Assembly (NCBI RefSeq): GCF_028283705.1
Contig: NZ_JAPWKD010000032.1
Location: 620,001-684,000 of the forward strand
DNA length: 64,000 nt
Source: Pantoea sp.
GTDB taxonomy: Bacteria; Pseudomonadota; Gammaproteobacteria; Enterobacterales; Enterobacteriaceae
Direction: 5' to 3'
Within the stretch, counting starts at the first letter, position 1. Each line of letters begins with the position of its first letter. The notes under the pieces were generated by a model that worked only from the letters and a program-made list of their open reading frames with translations, had not been told where the DNA came from and searched no databases. Of the stretch, positions 1 to 7,474 are shown piece by piece. Both the position numbers and the translations under genes were made by a program.

Positions 1-51
1 GTTAAGGGTTGAACGCCGGGCTACATGGCTTCCGGCCTCGTGGTGGAAGAG

Positions 52-82
52 ATTAGGGTGACTTCGAAGCGTTTCAAGGGGG
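52..82 (-). promoter_or_regulatory. sigma32-type heat-shock promoter, probably of groSL
   Basis: On the minus strand the sequence reads CCCCCTTGAAA, then 13 bases, then CCCTAAT, close to the sigma32 consensus (CTTGAAA and CCCCATnT) and to the E. coli groE promoter. It points out of the left end of the window. In E. coli groSL lies near fxsA in the same direction (with yjeH between), so the inferred target is groSL just beyond position 1. No groES coding sequence is visible here. Confidence 0.7.
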
Positions 83-130
83 AAAAGAGAAAAAATTTTC
101 GTTTCTGTAACAGATGGCGAAATTCCCGAC

Positions 131-155
131 AAAAAAGGCGGCTTGCGCCGCCTTT
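131..155 (-). terminator. Rho-independent terminator of fxsA
   Basis: A 9-bp stem (AAAGGCGGC/GCCGCCTTT) with a 4-base loop is followed on the minus strand by a run of T. It lies directly after the fxsA stop codon and before the groSL-type promoter, so it should separate the two transcripts. Confidence 0.8.
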
Positions 156-163
156 GATATTTA

Positions 164-616
164 TTACTGGTCTTTGTCGTGGCCGATACGGTCACTGTCT
201 TTACGCTCATACTCGCCATCGACGGTAAAGCCACTATCCGGCCCGGCCCCCGGCCCCCGCCAGACCCGCAAATGCGGCATCAGTTTCAGCGTCAGGTGTT
301 TCTGCACCGGCGGCAGCAGTAGTAACAGGCCAAGGAAGTCGGTGAAAAAACCCGGCAACAGCAGCAAAAAGCCGGAAATAATCAGCGAGACGCTTTTCAC
401 CATCTCCGCTGCCGGGCTTTCGTTACGCGCCAGCTTCTCCTGCATCAGCATGAAGTTTTTCACACCCTGATTTTTTACCAGTGACACCCCGATACAGGAG
501 GTGAAAATCACCAGCAGCATAGTGAGCAGCACGCCCAGCACATGCGCGACCTTGATGAAAAGCGTGATCTCAATCCAGGCCAGTACAAAAAAAATCACAA
601 ACGGTAACCAGCGCAC
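164..616 (-). CDS. fxsA: FxsA family inner-membrane protein
   Basis: FxsA is a small polytopic inner-membrane protein; in E. coli its overproduction relieves exclusion of phage T7 by the F plasmid. The 150-residue product matches the family in length and order: an N-terminal VRWLPF segment, hydrophobic helices around residues 5-45 and 70-95, the conserved LLPGFFTDFLGLLLLLPPVQ stretch, and a charged C-terminus ending in a GEYERKD-type motif. An ATG 12 codons upstream is possible, but the GTG at 616 has an AGGAG ribosome site at the right distance and matches the E. coli start. It is divergent from aspA, as in E. coli. Confidence 0.92.
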   Translation of the reverse strand: MRWLPFVIFFVLAWIEITLFIKVAHVLGVLLTMLLVIFTSCIGVSLVKNQGVKNFMLMQEKLARNESPAAEMVKSVSLIISGFLLLLPGFFTDFLGLLLLLPPVQKHLTLKLMPHLRVWRGPGAGPDSGFTVDGEYERKDSDRIGHDKDQ

Positions 617-652
617 CGATATCTCCTGTGAGTTAGGGCTACCTCGCTTCAT

Positions 653-1001
653 ACCAGGCAGCAGAATGGGATGGTCAAAGGGACCGTATAAAAAGAGATG
701 GTCATCCGGACCGCTGTTTTCAACCGATCCTGCCGAATTTTTCCAGCCGGGTTAAAATTGTGACAAACATCACGTATCGTTATTACCGGTACGTCTGCAA
801 AACCCCGTAAAGTGATCTGTGCACAGGCTTTTCTGGAATGACAGAATATGATCGTGCTCGCCAGACCGAAGATGGATAAAATGTCGGCGCTGGTATTCCA
901 CGACAATATAATTGCATCACCTGCACGTGACTCGCCGTCCGAATCTGATCGCCTCAGAGTACGCCCGGCAGCCACTCAGCAGCAATAATAAGAAGGTAAT
1001 C
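653..1001. promoter_or_regulatory. fxsA-aspA divergent control region
   Basis: This 349-base gap holds no convincing gene. Two short ORFs cross it but lack ribosome sites and family resemblance. It should carry the divergent promoters of fxsA and aspA; the clearest site is the CRP box listed separately. Confidence 0.6.
759..774. promoter_or_regulatory. CRP-cAMP binding site upstream of aspA
   Basis: TGTGA, six bases, TCACG: nine of ten conserved positions of the CRP consensus. It lies about 230 bases before the aspA start. In E. coli aspA is known to be activated by CRP and FNR; regulation here is inferred from that and from the motif. Confidence 0.7.
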
Positions 1002-2438
1002 ATGGCGAACAACATTCGTATCGAAGAAGACCTGCTAGGCATGCGTGAAGTACCTGCCGACGCCTACTACGGTGTTCATACTCTGCGTGCGATTGAAAAT
1101 TTCTATATCAGTAACAGTAAAATCAGTGACATACCCGAATTCGTTCGCGGTATGGTGATGGTAAAGAAAGCCGCCGCCCTTGCTAATAAAGAGCTGCAAA
1201 CCATCCCGCGCAATATCGCCAATACCATTATTCAGGCCTGCGATGAGGTACTGAACAATGGCAAATGCATGGACCAGTTCCCGGTTGACGTCTACCAGGG
1301 CGGTGCCGGTACCTCCGTCAACATGAACACCAACGAAGTGCTGGCCAACATCGGTCTGGAACTGATGGGGCACCATAAAGGTGACTACCAGTATCTGAAC
1401 CCTAACGATCACGTGAATAAGTGTCAGTCTACCAACGATGCTTACCCCACCGGTTTCCGTATCGCCGTTTACACCTCCATCCTGAAACTGATTGATGCTA
1501 TCAATCAACTGGGTGAAGGCTTCCAGCGCAAAGCGGTCGAGTTCGAAAATATTCTGAAGATGGGCCGTACCCAGTTGCAGGATGCCGTGCCGATGACCCT
1601 CGGTCAGGAGTTTCATGCCTTCAACGTGCTGCTGAATGAAGAGACGCGCAGCGTCCTGCGTACGGCGGAACTGTTGCTGGAAGTGAACCTTGGCGCAACC
1701 GCCATTGGTACACGTCTGAACACGCCTGACGGCTACCAGCAGCTGGCTGTGCAGCGTCTGGCGGAAGTCAGTAACCTCCCGGTGGTCCCGGCGGAAGATC
1801 TGATTGAAGCCACCTCAGACTGCGGTGCCTACGTCATGGTGCATTCATCTCTGAAACGCCTGGCGGTGAAACTGTCGAAAATCTGTAACGACCTGCGCCT
1901 GCTGTCATCGGGTCCTCGCGCCGGTCTGAACGAGATCAACCTGCCTGAACTGCAAGCCGGTTCATCCATCATGCCAGCCAAAGTCAACCCGGTGGTGCCG
2001 GAAGTGGTCAACCAGGTGTGCTTCAAAGTGATTGGCAACGACACCACGGTGACTATGGCAGCCGAAGCGGGCCAGTTGCAGCTCAACGTGATGGAGCCGG
2101 TCATCGGCCAGGCGCTGTTTGAATCCATCAGCATCCTGACCAACGCCTGTTACAACCTGCTGGAGAAATGCGTGAATGGCATCACCGCCAACAAAGCGGT
2201 GTGTGAAGCCTACGTATTCAACTCAATCGGTATCGTGACTTACCTCAACCCGTACATCGGCCACCACAACGGTGACATCGTCGGGAAGATCTGTGCCGAA
2301 ACCGGTAAAAGCGTACGGGAAGTGGTGCTGGAACGTGGCCTGCTCACCGAAGCCGAACTGGACGATATCTTCTCCATTCAGAACCTGATGTTCCCGGCCT
2401 ATAAAGCCCGCCGCTACACCGACGAAAACGAACAATAA
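1002..2438 (+). CDS. aspA: Aspartate ammonia-lyase
   Basis: Cytoplasmic aspartase, which interconverts L-aspartate with fumarate and ammonia and feeds fumarate respiration in anaerobic cells. The 478-residue product equals E. coli AspA in length. It carries the fumarase/aspartase signature GSSIMPAKVNP containing the catalytic serine loop, and the conserved TNDAYPTGFR and GRTQLQDAVPMTLGQEF segments of the substrate pocket. The ATG at 1002 is preferred over an upstream in-frame ATG at 912 because of the AAGAAGGT ribosome site and the E. coli-like start MANNIRIEEDLLG. The next gene is the C4-dicarboxylate exchanger dcuA, separated by a terminator, as in E. coli. Confidence 0.97.
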   Translation: MANNIRIEEDLLGMREVPADAYYGVHTLRAIENFYISNSKISDIPEFVRGMVMVKKAAALANKELQTIPRNIANTIIQACDEVLNNGKCMDQFPVDVYQGGAGTSVNMNTNEVLANIGLELMGHHKGDYQYLNPNDHVNKCQSTNDAYPTGFRIAVYTSILKLIDAINQLGEGFQRKAVEFENILKMGRTQLQDAVPMTLGQEFHAFNVLLNEETRSVLRTAELLLEVNLGATAIGTRLNTPDGYQQLAVQRLAEVSNLPVVPAEDLIEATSDCGAYVMVHSSLKRLAVKLSKICNDLRLLSSGPRAGLNEINLPELQAGSSIMPAKVNPVVPEVVNQVCFKVIGNDTTVTMAAEAGQLQLNVMEPVIGQALFESISILTNACYNLLEKCVNGITANKAVCEAYVFNSIGIVTYLNPYIGHHNGDIVGKICAETGKSVREVVLERGLLTEAELDDIFSIQNLMFPAYKARRYTDENEQ

Positions 2439-2462
2439 TCCATTCTGGATCACGTTGTCGTA

Positions 2463-2498
2463 AGCACGCCCGTACAAAATGCGGGCGTGCTTTTTTTT
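2463..2498 (+). terminator. Terminator after aspA
   Basis: A 10-bp GC-rich stem (AGCACGCCCG/CGGGCGTGCT) with a 9-base loop and eight T, 24 bases after the aspA stop. It probably ends most aspA transcripts, with dcuA reached by read-through or its own promoter. Confidence 0.88.
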
Positions 2499-2542
2499 GG
2501 CGACTACAACTAACAGATGTCGCATTTCAGGGAGTGAAAAAG

Positions 2543-3844
2543 ATGGTGGTAGTGGAGTTATTGATCGTCCTGCTGGCGATCTGGCTGGGTGCGCGTCTCG
2601 GCGGGATCGGCATTGGTTTCGCCGGGGGTCTCGGCGTACTGGTGCTGACGCTTTTTTTTGGCATGAAACCCGGCGCAATCCCTTTCGATGTCATTGAAAT
2701 CATCATGGCGGTGATCGCCGCGATTGCCGCTATGCAGGTGGCAGGCGGCATGGATTATCTGGTGAGTCTGGCCGAGCGTCTGCTACGCCGCCATCCGCGC
2801 TACGTGACCCTGCTGGCACCGCTGGTGACTTATCTGATGACCTTGCTGGCGGGCACCGGGCACACCGCCTTCTCGACGCTGCCGGTCATTGCGGAAGTGG
2901 CAAAAGAACAAGGTGTGCGCCCTTCGCGCCCGCTGGCCATCGCCGTGGTGGCGTCGCAGATTGCGATTACCGCCTCACCGATTTCAGCCGCCGTGGTGTT
3001 TTTTGCCTCACTGCTGGAACCGCGCGGCGTCAGTTATCTGGCTCTGCTCGGCGTCGCGGTGCCCTCGACTATGCTGGCGATCTTCTGCGCCGCCATAGCG
3101 ACCAATTTTCTTGGTAAGGAACTGAAAGACGATGAAGTCTACCAGGCCCGGCTGGCGAAGGGAGAAGTGACGTTACGCGGTGCGCAGGTGTTTGACCTCA
3201 AACCCGGGGCAAAACGTTCCGTCCTGCTATTCCTGATTGGCATTGCCGCCGTGGTGCTGTACGCCACCGCCATCAGCGACAGTGTTGGGCTGATTCCCCA
3301 CCCGGTGCTGCCACGCAATGAAGCCATTGTGGTGTTTATGCTGACCATAGCGACGCTGATTTGTCTGACCTGTAAAATCGATACCGGTGAGATCCTCAGC
3401 GCCAGCACCTTCAAATCCGGCATGAGCGCCTGCATCTGCGTGATGGGCGTCGCCTGGCTGGGCGATACCTTTGTCAAAGCGCACCTCAATAACATTCAGA
3501 CCCTGGCGGGCGATATGCTGCAAAGCTACCCGTGGATGCTGGCGCTGGTACTGTTCTTTGCTGCCACCCTGCTGTATTCGCAGGCCGCCACCACCAAGGC
3601 GCTGATGCCTGCCGCACTGCTACTGGGGGTCTCTCCCCATGCTGCCATCGCCTCATTCGCTGCAGTCTCAGCCTTGTTTGTGTTGCCGACCTACCCCACC
3701 CTACTGGCAGCGGTGGAAATGGACGACACCGGTTCCACACGCATTGGCAAGTATGTGTTCAATCACTCCTTTATCGTGCCCGGGGTGCTGGCTATCGCTC
3801 TCTCGGTGCTGTTTGGCTTTCTGCTTGGCGGCCTGATCCTGTAA
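2543..3844 (+). CDS. dcuA: Anaerobic C4-dicarboxylate transporter DcuA
   Basis: Inner-membrane exchanger for aspartate, fumarate, malate and succinate. The 433 residues equal E. coli DcuA. The family segments GARLGGIGIGFAGGLGVLVL, IIMAVIAAIAAMQVAGGMDYL and SQIAITASPISAAVV are present, with about ten hydrophobic helices. It is closer to DcuA than DcuB (IPFDVIEIIMAVIAA; LPTYPTLLAAVEMDDTG). The ATG at 2543 fits a CAGGGAG ribosome site; the in-frame GTG at 2534 would overlap that site. The pair aspA-dcuA supplies and exchanges aspartate for fumarate. Confidence 0.95.
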   Translation: MVVVELLIVLLAIWLGARLGGIGIGFAGGLGVLVLTLFFGMKPGAIPFDVIEIIMAVIAAIAAMQVAGGMDYLVSLAERLLRRHPRYVTLLAPLVTYLMTLLAGTGHTAFSTLPVIAEVAKEQGVRPSRPLAIAVVASQIAITASPISAAVVFFASLLEPRGVSYLALLGVAVPSTMLAIFCAAIATNFLGKELKDDEVYQARLAKGEVTLRGAQVFDLKPGAKRSVLLFLIGIAAVVLYATAISDSVGLIPHPVLPRNEAIVVFMLTIATLICLTCKIDTGEILSASTFKSGMSACICVMGVAWLGDTFVKAHLNNIQTLAGDMLQSYPWMLALVLFFAATLLYSQAATTKALMPAALLLGVSPHAAIASFAAVSALFVLPTYPTLLAAVEMDDTGSTRIGKYVFNHSFIVPGVLAIALSVLFGFLLGGLIL

Positions 3845-3918
3845 CGCGGTTACATCCTGTAAACCTTGTGTTTATCAGGCCGTGTTATCATCCACCCTTT
3901 CGCCACCGGAGCCTGCCG

Positions 3919-4242
3919 ATGAGCATCCATTCTGCGGTCGTCGTGCTGTGCACGGCCCCAAACCAGGCCATTGCTGAACAACTGGCCGCCAGCGCGCTCG
4001 CCGCGAAACTGGCAGCCTGTGTCACGCTGTTGCCAGGTGCCACCTCGTTTTATGTCTGGCAAGGCAAACTGGAGCAGGCCAGCGAAGTTCAGATGTTGCT
4101 GAAGTGCGACACCCAACATCAGCAAGCGCTGATGGATTTGCTTAAAGCGGCGCATCCTTATGATGTGCCGGAATTGCTGGCGCTGCCGGTACAACATGGA
4201 GACAGTGAATACTTGTCATGGTTGCACGCATCTCTCGCCTGA
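3919..4242 (+). CDS. cutA: Divalent-cation tolerance protein CutA
   Basis: Small trimeric PII-like cytoplasmic protein linked in E. coli to copper tolerance; its exact role is unsettled. The 107-residue product has the family features: an AVVVLCTAPN opening strand, the LAACVTLLPGATSFYVWQGK core, and the C-terminal HPYDVPELLALPV motif. The long frame that contains it starts far upstream inside dcuA; the ATG at 3919 is chosen because it matches family length. Its end overlaps the dsbD start by 25 bases, the E. coli arrangement. Confidence 0.93.
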   Translation: MSIHSAVVVLCTAPNQAIAEQLAASALAAKLAACVTLLPGATSFYVWQGKLEQASEVQMLLKCDTQHQQALMDLLKAAHPYDVPELLALPVQHGDSEYLSWLHASLA

Positions 4243-5915
4243 TCGGCATCTGCCTGGCGCTGTTTATCAGCCTGTCAGCGCAGGCATCTATTTTTTCGCC
4301 CAATAACAACAGCCGCTTTGTGCCGGTTGACCAGGCCTTCGGCTTCGATTTCAGCCAGCAGGGCAATCAACTGACGCTGAGCTGGAAAGTGAAATCCGGC
4401 TATTACCTTTATCGTCAGCAAATTCACATCACGCCGCAAAAGGCCCAGCTGGCACCGCTGGTGCTGCCACAGGGGCAACCTCATGAAGATGAGTTCTATG
4501 GCAAAAGTGAAATCTACCCGCAGGATTTACACCTGCCGATAACGATTCATCAGGCAAGCGAGGGTGCCACCCTGACAGTCACTTATCAGGGCTGTGCAGC
4601 CGCCGGTTTCTGCTATCCGCCGGAAACACGTTCCGTGCCGCTGAATGCCGTGGCGGCCAATAACGCCGCCCCGGCGGTGAGCGCGCAACCGGGCCACCAG
4701 GCTACACCGCTGCCGTTCTCGCCGTTGTGGGCACTGCTGATTGGTATTGGCGTCGCCTTTACGCCCTGCGTGCTGCCGATGTATCCGCTTATCTCCAGCA
4801 TTATTCTCGGTGGACCGCGTCGTTTCTCGCTGGGACGGCTGTTTGCCCTGGCGATGGTGTATGTGCAGGGCATGGCGCTGACCTACACCCTGCTCGGGGT
4901 GGTGGTCGCGGCGGCGGGCTTACGCTTCCAGGCGGCATTGCAGCACCCTTATGTGCTGATTGCCCTCTCGCTACTGTTTATCGTGCTGGCGCTGTCGATG
5001 TTTGGCCTGTTTACCCTGCAACTGCCCGCCAGTCTGCAAACACGCCTGACGCTATGGAGCAACCGCCATCAGGGCGGTTCGCTGCCAGGGGTGTTTATGA
5101 TGGGCGCGCTGGCAGGGCTGATCTGTTCCCCCTGCACCACCGCACCACTTAGCGCCATCCTGTTGTATATCGCGCAAAGCGGCAATTTGCTGGCCGGTGC
5201 CGGTACCTTGTGGCTGTACGCCTTTGGTATGGGCTTGCCGCTGATTGCCATCACGCTGTTCGGCAATAAATTGCTGCCGAAAAGTGGTCCCTGGATGCAA
5301 AGCGTCAAAGAAGGTTTCGGTTTCGTCATCCTCGCGCTGCCGGTGTTCCTGCTGGAGCGCGTGGTGGGTGACGTGTGGGGCATGCGCCTGTGGAGCCTGC
5401 TCGGCGTGGCGTTCTTTGCCTGGGCGTTCCGCCTGAGCCTGGGTTTGCAGGGGAAATGGCGCATCGCACAAATTGTGCTGCTGGCCGCGGCGCTGGTGTC
5501 GGTCCGCCCTATACAGGATTGGGCGTTCGGCAGCAGCCAGGTACAAACTGTCGCGCACCTGCCATTCCAGCCGATTGCCAGCAGCCAGCAACTGGATAGC
5601 GCACTGCAACAGGCCCAGGGTCGCGTTACCATGGTTGATCTGTATGCTGACTGGTGCGTCGCCTGTAAAGAGTTTGAGAAATATACCTTTAGCGACGACA
5701 AGGTGCGCAGCGACCTGAGTCAGGTGCAGTTGTTGCAGGCGAACGTCACCGCTAATAGCGCACAGGACAACGCCCTGCTGCAGCATTTGCAGGTGCTGGG
5801 CTTACCCACCATTTTGTTCTTCGATGCGCAAGGTAAAGAAATCCCCAACTCCCGCGTGACCGGCTTCCTGAGCGCTGATGAATTTCGCGCGCATTTGCAC
5901 AATCTGCCGCGTTAA
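4218..5915 (+). CDS. dsbD: Thiol:disulfide interchange protein DsbD
   Basis: Carries electrons from cytoplasmic thioredoxin across the inner membrane to periplasmic DsbC, DsbG and CcmG. At 565 residues it equals E. coli DsbD. All three cysteine pairs are visible: the periplasmic N-domain (C126 and C132 in the CAAAGFCYPP loop), the membrane domain (FTPCVLPMYP with C184, and ICSPCTTAPL), and the thioredoxin-like C-domain with WCVAC (C480/C483). A signal peptide spans residues 1-23, cleaved after AQA. It is translationally coupled to cutA. Confidence 0.96.
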   Translation: MVARISRLIGICLALFISLSAQASIFSPNNNSRFVPVDQAFGFDFSQQGNQLTLSWKVKSGYYLYRQQIHITPQKAQLAPLVLPQGQPHEDEFYGKSEIYPQDLHLPITIHQASEGATLTVTYQGCAAAGFCYPPETRSVPLNAVAANNAAPAVSAQPGHQATPLPFSPLWALLIGIGVAFTPCVLPMYPLISSIILGGPRRFSLGRLFALAMVYVQGMALTYTLLGVVVAAAGLRFQAALQHPYVLIALSLLFIVLALSMFGLFTLQLPASLQTRLTLWSNRHQGGSLPGVFMMGALAGLICSPCTTAPLSAILLYIAQSGNLLAGAGTLWLYAFGMGLPLIAITLFGNKLLPKSGPWMQSVKEGFGFVILALPVFLLERVVGDVWGMRLWSLLGVAFFAWAFRLSLGLQGKWRIAQIVLLAAALVSVRPIQDWAFGSSQVQTVAHLPFQPIASSQQLDSALQQAQGRVTMVDLYADWCVACKEFEKYTFSDDKVRSDLSQVQLLQANVTANSAQDNALLQHLQVLGLPTILFFDAQGKEIPNSRVTGFLSADEFRAHLHNLPR

Positions 5916-5936
5916 ACGACACTGGGCATGACACCG

Positions 5937-5957
5937 CCCGTTCGCCTACCGAACGGG
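5937..5957. terminator. Hairpin between dsbD and yjdC
   Basis: A perfect 8-bp stem (CCCGTTCG/CGAACGGG) with a 5-base loop, 22 bases after the dsbD stop. There is no T run, so it may be a weak terminator or a 3-prime stability hairpin. Confidence 0.5.
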
Positions 5958-5979
5958 CCGCATACCAGAGGAGAGTCAC

Positions 5980-6558
5980 TTGCAACGTGAACAGATACTC
6001 GAGCATGCGTTAAATGTGCTTGAACAGAGCGGCCTCGCCGCAACCACCTCGCTGCAACAGCTGGCCGGAGAAACCGATCTATCGCCGCAGCAATTACAAC
6101 GCTACTGGCCGGATCGTGATGCCCTGCTGTATGACGCCCTGCGCTACCACGCCCAGCAGATTGATAGCTGGCGACGCCAGGTGCAGCTCAACGAGCATCT
6201 GACAGGTGCGGAAAAGCTGCTGGCACGCTACGAAGTGCTGGCAGAGCACGTCAGCAAAGGGCGTTTCCCCGGTTGCCTGTTCATTGCCGCCTGTAGCTTC
6301 TATCCACAGCCCGATCAGCCGGTTCATCAGCTGGCAGAACAGCAGAAACGCGCCTCCTGGCAGTTTACCCACGAGATTCTGGTCAATCTTGAGCTGGATA
6401 ACCCGCCAATGGTTGCCGATCAGATGGAGTTGATTCTCGAAGGCTGCCTGAGCAAGCTGCTGGTGAAGCGTAACGTGCATGATGTAGCGATGGCGCGCCA
6501 TCTGGCTGAAGACGTGTTGAGCATCGCGCTGTGCCGCAAGAACGGCGCGCTATCCTGA
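5980..6558 (+). CDS. yjdC: TetR-type regulator YjdC
   Basis: Putative transcription factor of the TetR family; target unknown to me. The 192 residues resemble E. coli YjdC over the whole length, notably LYDALRYHAQQID, GRFPGCLFIAACSFYP, DQMELILEGCLSKLLV and LAEDVLSIALCR. The N-terminal 45 residues form the helix-turn-helix. The start is a TTG with an AGAGGAGA ribosome site; no ATG gives the conserved MQRE opening. Position between dsbD and tRNA-Phe matches E. coli. Confidence 0.9.
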   Translation: MQREQILEHALNVLEQSGLAATTSLQQLAGETDLSPQQLQRYWPDRDALLYDALRYHAQQIDSWRRQVQLNEHLTGAEKLLARYEVLAEHVSKGRFPGCLFIAACSFYPQPDQPVHQLAEQQKRASWQFTHEILVNLELDNPPMVADQMELILEGCLSKLLVKRNVHDVAMARHLAEDVLSIALCRKNGALS

Positions 6559-6666
6559 CGATTTTGGCCGTTCTGCCTGAAAAGCAGGCAATCAATCACG
6601 TTTCCTCCGGTTTTTTCGCGAAAGCCGTTGACGATCGTAAGCCATTAGGGTTTAATGCGCCCCGTT

Positions 6667-6742
6667 GCCCGAATAGCTCAGTCGGTAGAGCAGGGGATTG
6701 AAAATCCCCGTGTCCCTGGTTCGATTCCGGGTTCGGGCACCA
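6667..6742 (+). tRNA. pheU: tRNA-Phe (anticodon GAA)
   Basis: A 76-base cloverleaf with acceptor stem GCCCGAA/TTCGGGC, D-loop AGCTCAGTCGGTAGAGC, anticodon GAA at 6700-6702, T-loop GGTTCGATTCC and encoded CCA. It differs from E. coli tRNA-Phe at only a few paired positions. Its place after yjdC corresponds to pheU, a known island integration site in enterobacteria. I see no integrase next to it and no second copy of its 3-prime end in this window. Confidence 0.98.
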
Positions 6743-6751
6743 AAATTCAGA

Positions 6752-6777
6752 AAACCCAGCCTTATGGCTGGGTTTTT
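6752..6777 (+). terminator. Terminator of the tRNA-Phe transcript
   Basis: A 10-bp stem (AAACCCAGCC/GGCTGGGTTT) with loop TTAT and a T run, beginning ten bases after the tRNA. Confidence 0.9.
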
Positions 6778-7135
6778 GCTTTTCAGCCCCCGCCTGTCAG
6801 CAACTATCGCCGGTTTACATTAGCTAACGCTTTGTAAATAAAAATTCGGTACTTTCAGTACCAATATCTCAGAATTTTTTATAGCATAATTATTACATCC
6901 GTGAAGTTCGCTACTCAAAACCCCACTGGGAATAATCCTGAATCCGCGAATTTAAATAACGATGAACTCGACTACCTTCTGGTAAGATAGTATTTCATAT
7001 CAGAGATACCTGACCGGTTCGGGAAAATATCAAAAAACACCTGCTGATACTCTTTCTACAGAAACCGTCTGATAAAAATATTATTTTTTCCTTCCATCCA
7101 TTTTATAAATTTTGATAATTTCACAGGGGAAATAT
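6778..7135. other. AT-rich gap with no recognisable gene
   Basis: 358 bases between tRNA-Phe and the next small gene. It is clearly more AT-rich than the flanks. I see no ORF with a ribosome site, no repeat of the tRNA end and no RNA gene. It should hold the promoter of the gene at 7136. Confidence 0.5.
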
Positions 7136-7312
7136 ATGGACAAGATGACAAATTCGAAGACCCGTCGCAAACACATTCGCTTCTCGCATTCGTTGCTCGA
7201 TCAGATTGAGGCCAGCATGGGGAGTGAAAACAGCCAGAACTTCTCAGCCTGGGTGGTGGATGCCTGCCGTCTTAAGGTGCGGGAAGTACAGAAGAATCTG
7301 AAAAAGGATTAG
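7136..7312 (+). CDS. YlcI/YnfO-like (DUF3950-type) small protein
   Basis: A 58-residue basic protein. The pattern KHIRFSHSLLDQIEAS followed by FSAWVVDACRLKVRE resembles the YlcI/YnfO (DUF3950) group, small proteins often found in prophages and islands, with a likely ribbon-helix-helix-type DNA-binding fold. The ATG at 7136 sits behind a strong AGGGG ribosome site; an upstream in-frame ATG at 7112 does not. Base composition is AT-richer than neighbours. Its position behind tRNA-Phe suggests a relic of an integrated element. Target and role are unknown. Confidence 0.6.
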   Translation: MDKMTNSKTRRKHIRFSHSLLDQIEASMGSENSQNFSAWVVDACRLKVREVQKNLKKD

Positions 7313-7428
7313 TCGCAGCCTTTCTTGTAATATTTATCCAGCTTAGCAGCAGAAAAAGGAATAGTTCAGGATGAAGTATTGGTTGGATATAACAGATTTT
7401 TGGCGAAGGGTAATATCAAACATGAATT

Positions 7429-7470
7429 AAAGGCCTGTCCGGATAATAATCCAATCCGTCACAGGCCTTT
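7429..7470. terminator. Probable bidirectional terminator between the small gene and cydC
   Basis: A 10-bp stem (AAAGGCCTGT/ACAGGCCTTT) closes a 22-base loop. It is followed by a TATTTT stretch on the plus strand and lies four bases from the cydC stop on the minus strand. Confidence 0.6.
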
Positions 7471-7474
7471 TATT

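Noticed and set aside
5052..5786. 244-codon open frame opposite dsbD
   Set aside because: DsbD is unambiguous on the other strand; the frame has no start signal or recognisable motif.
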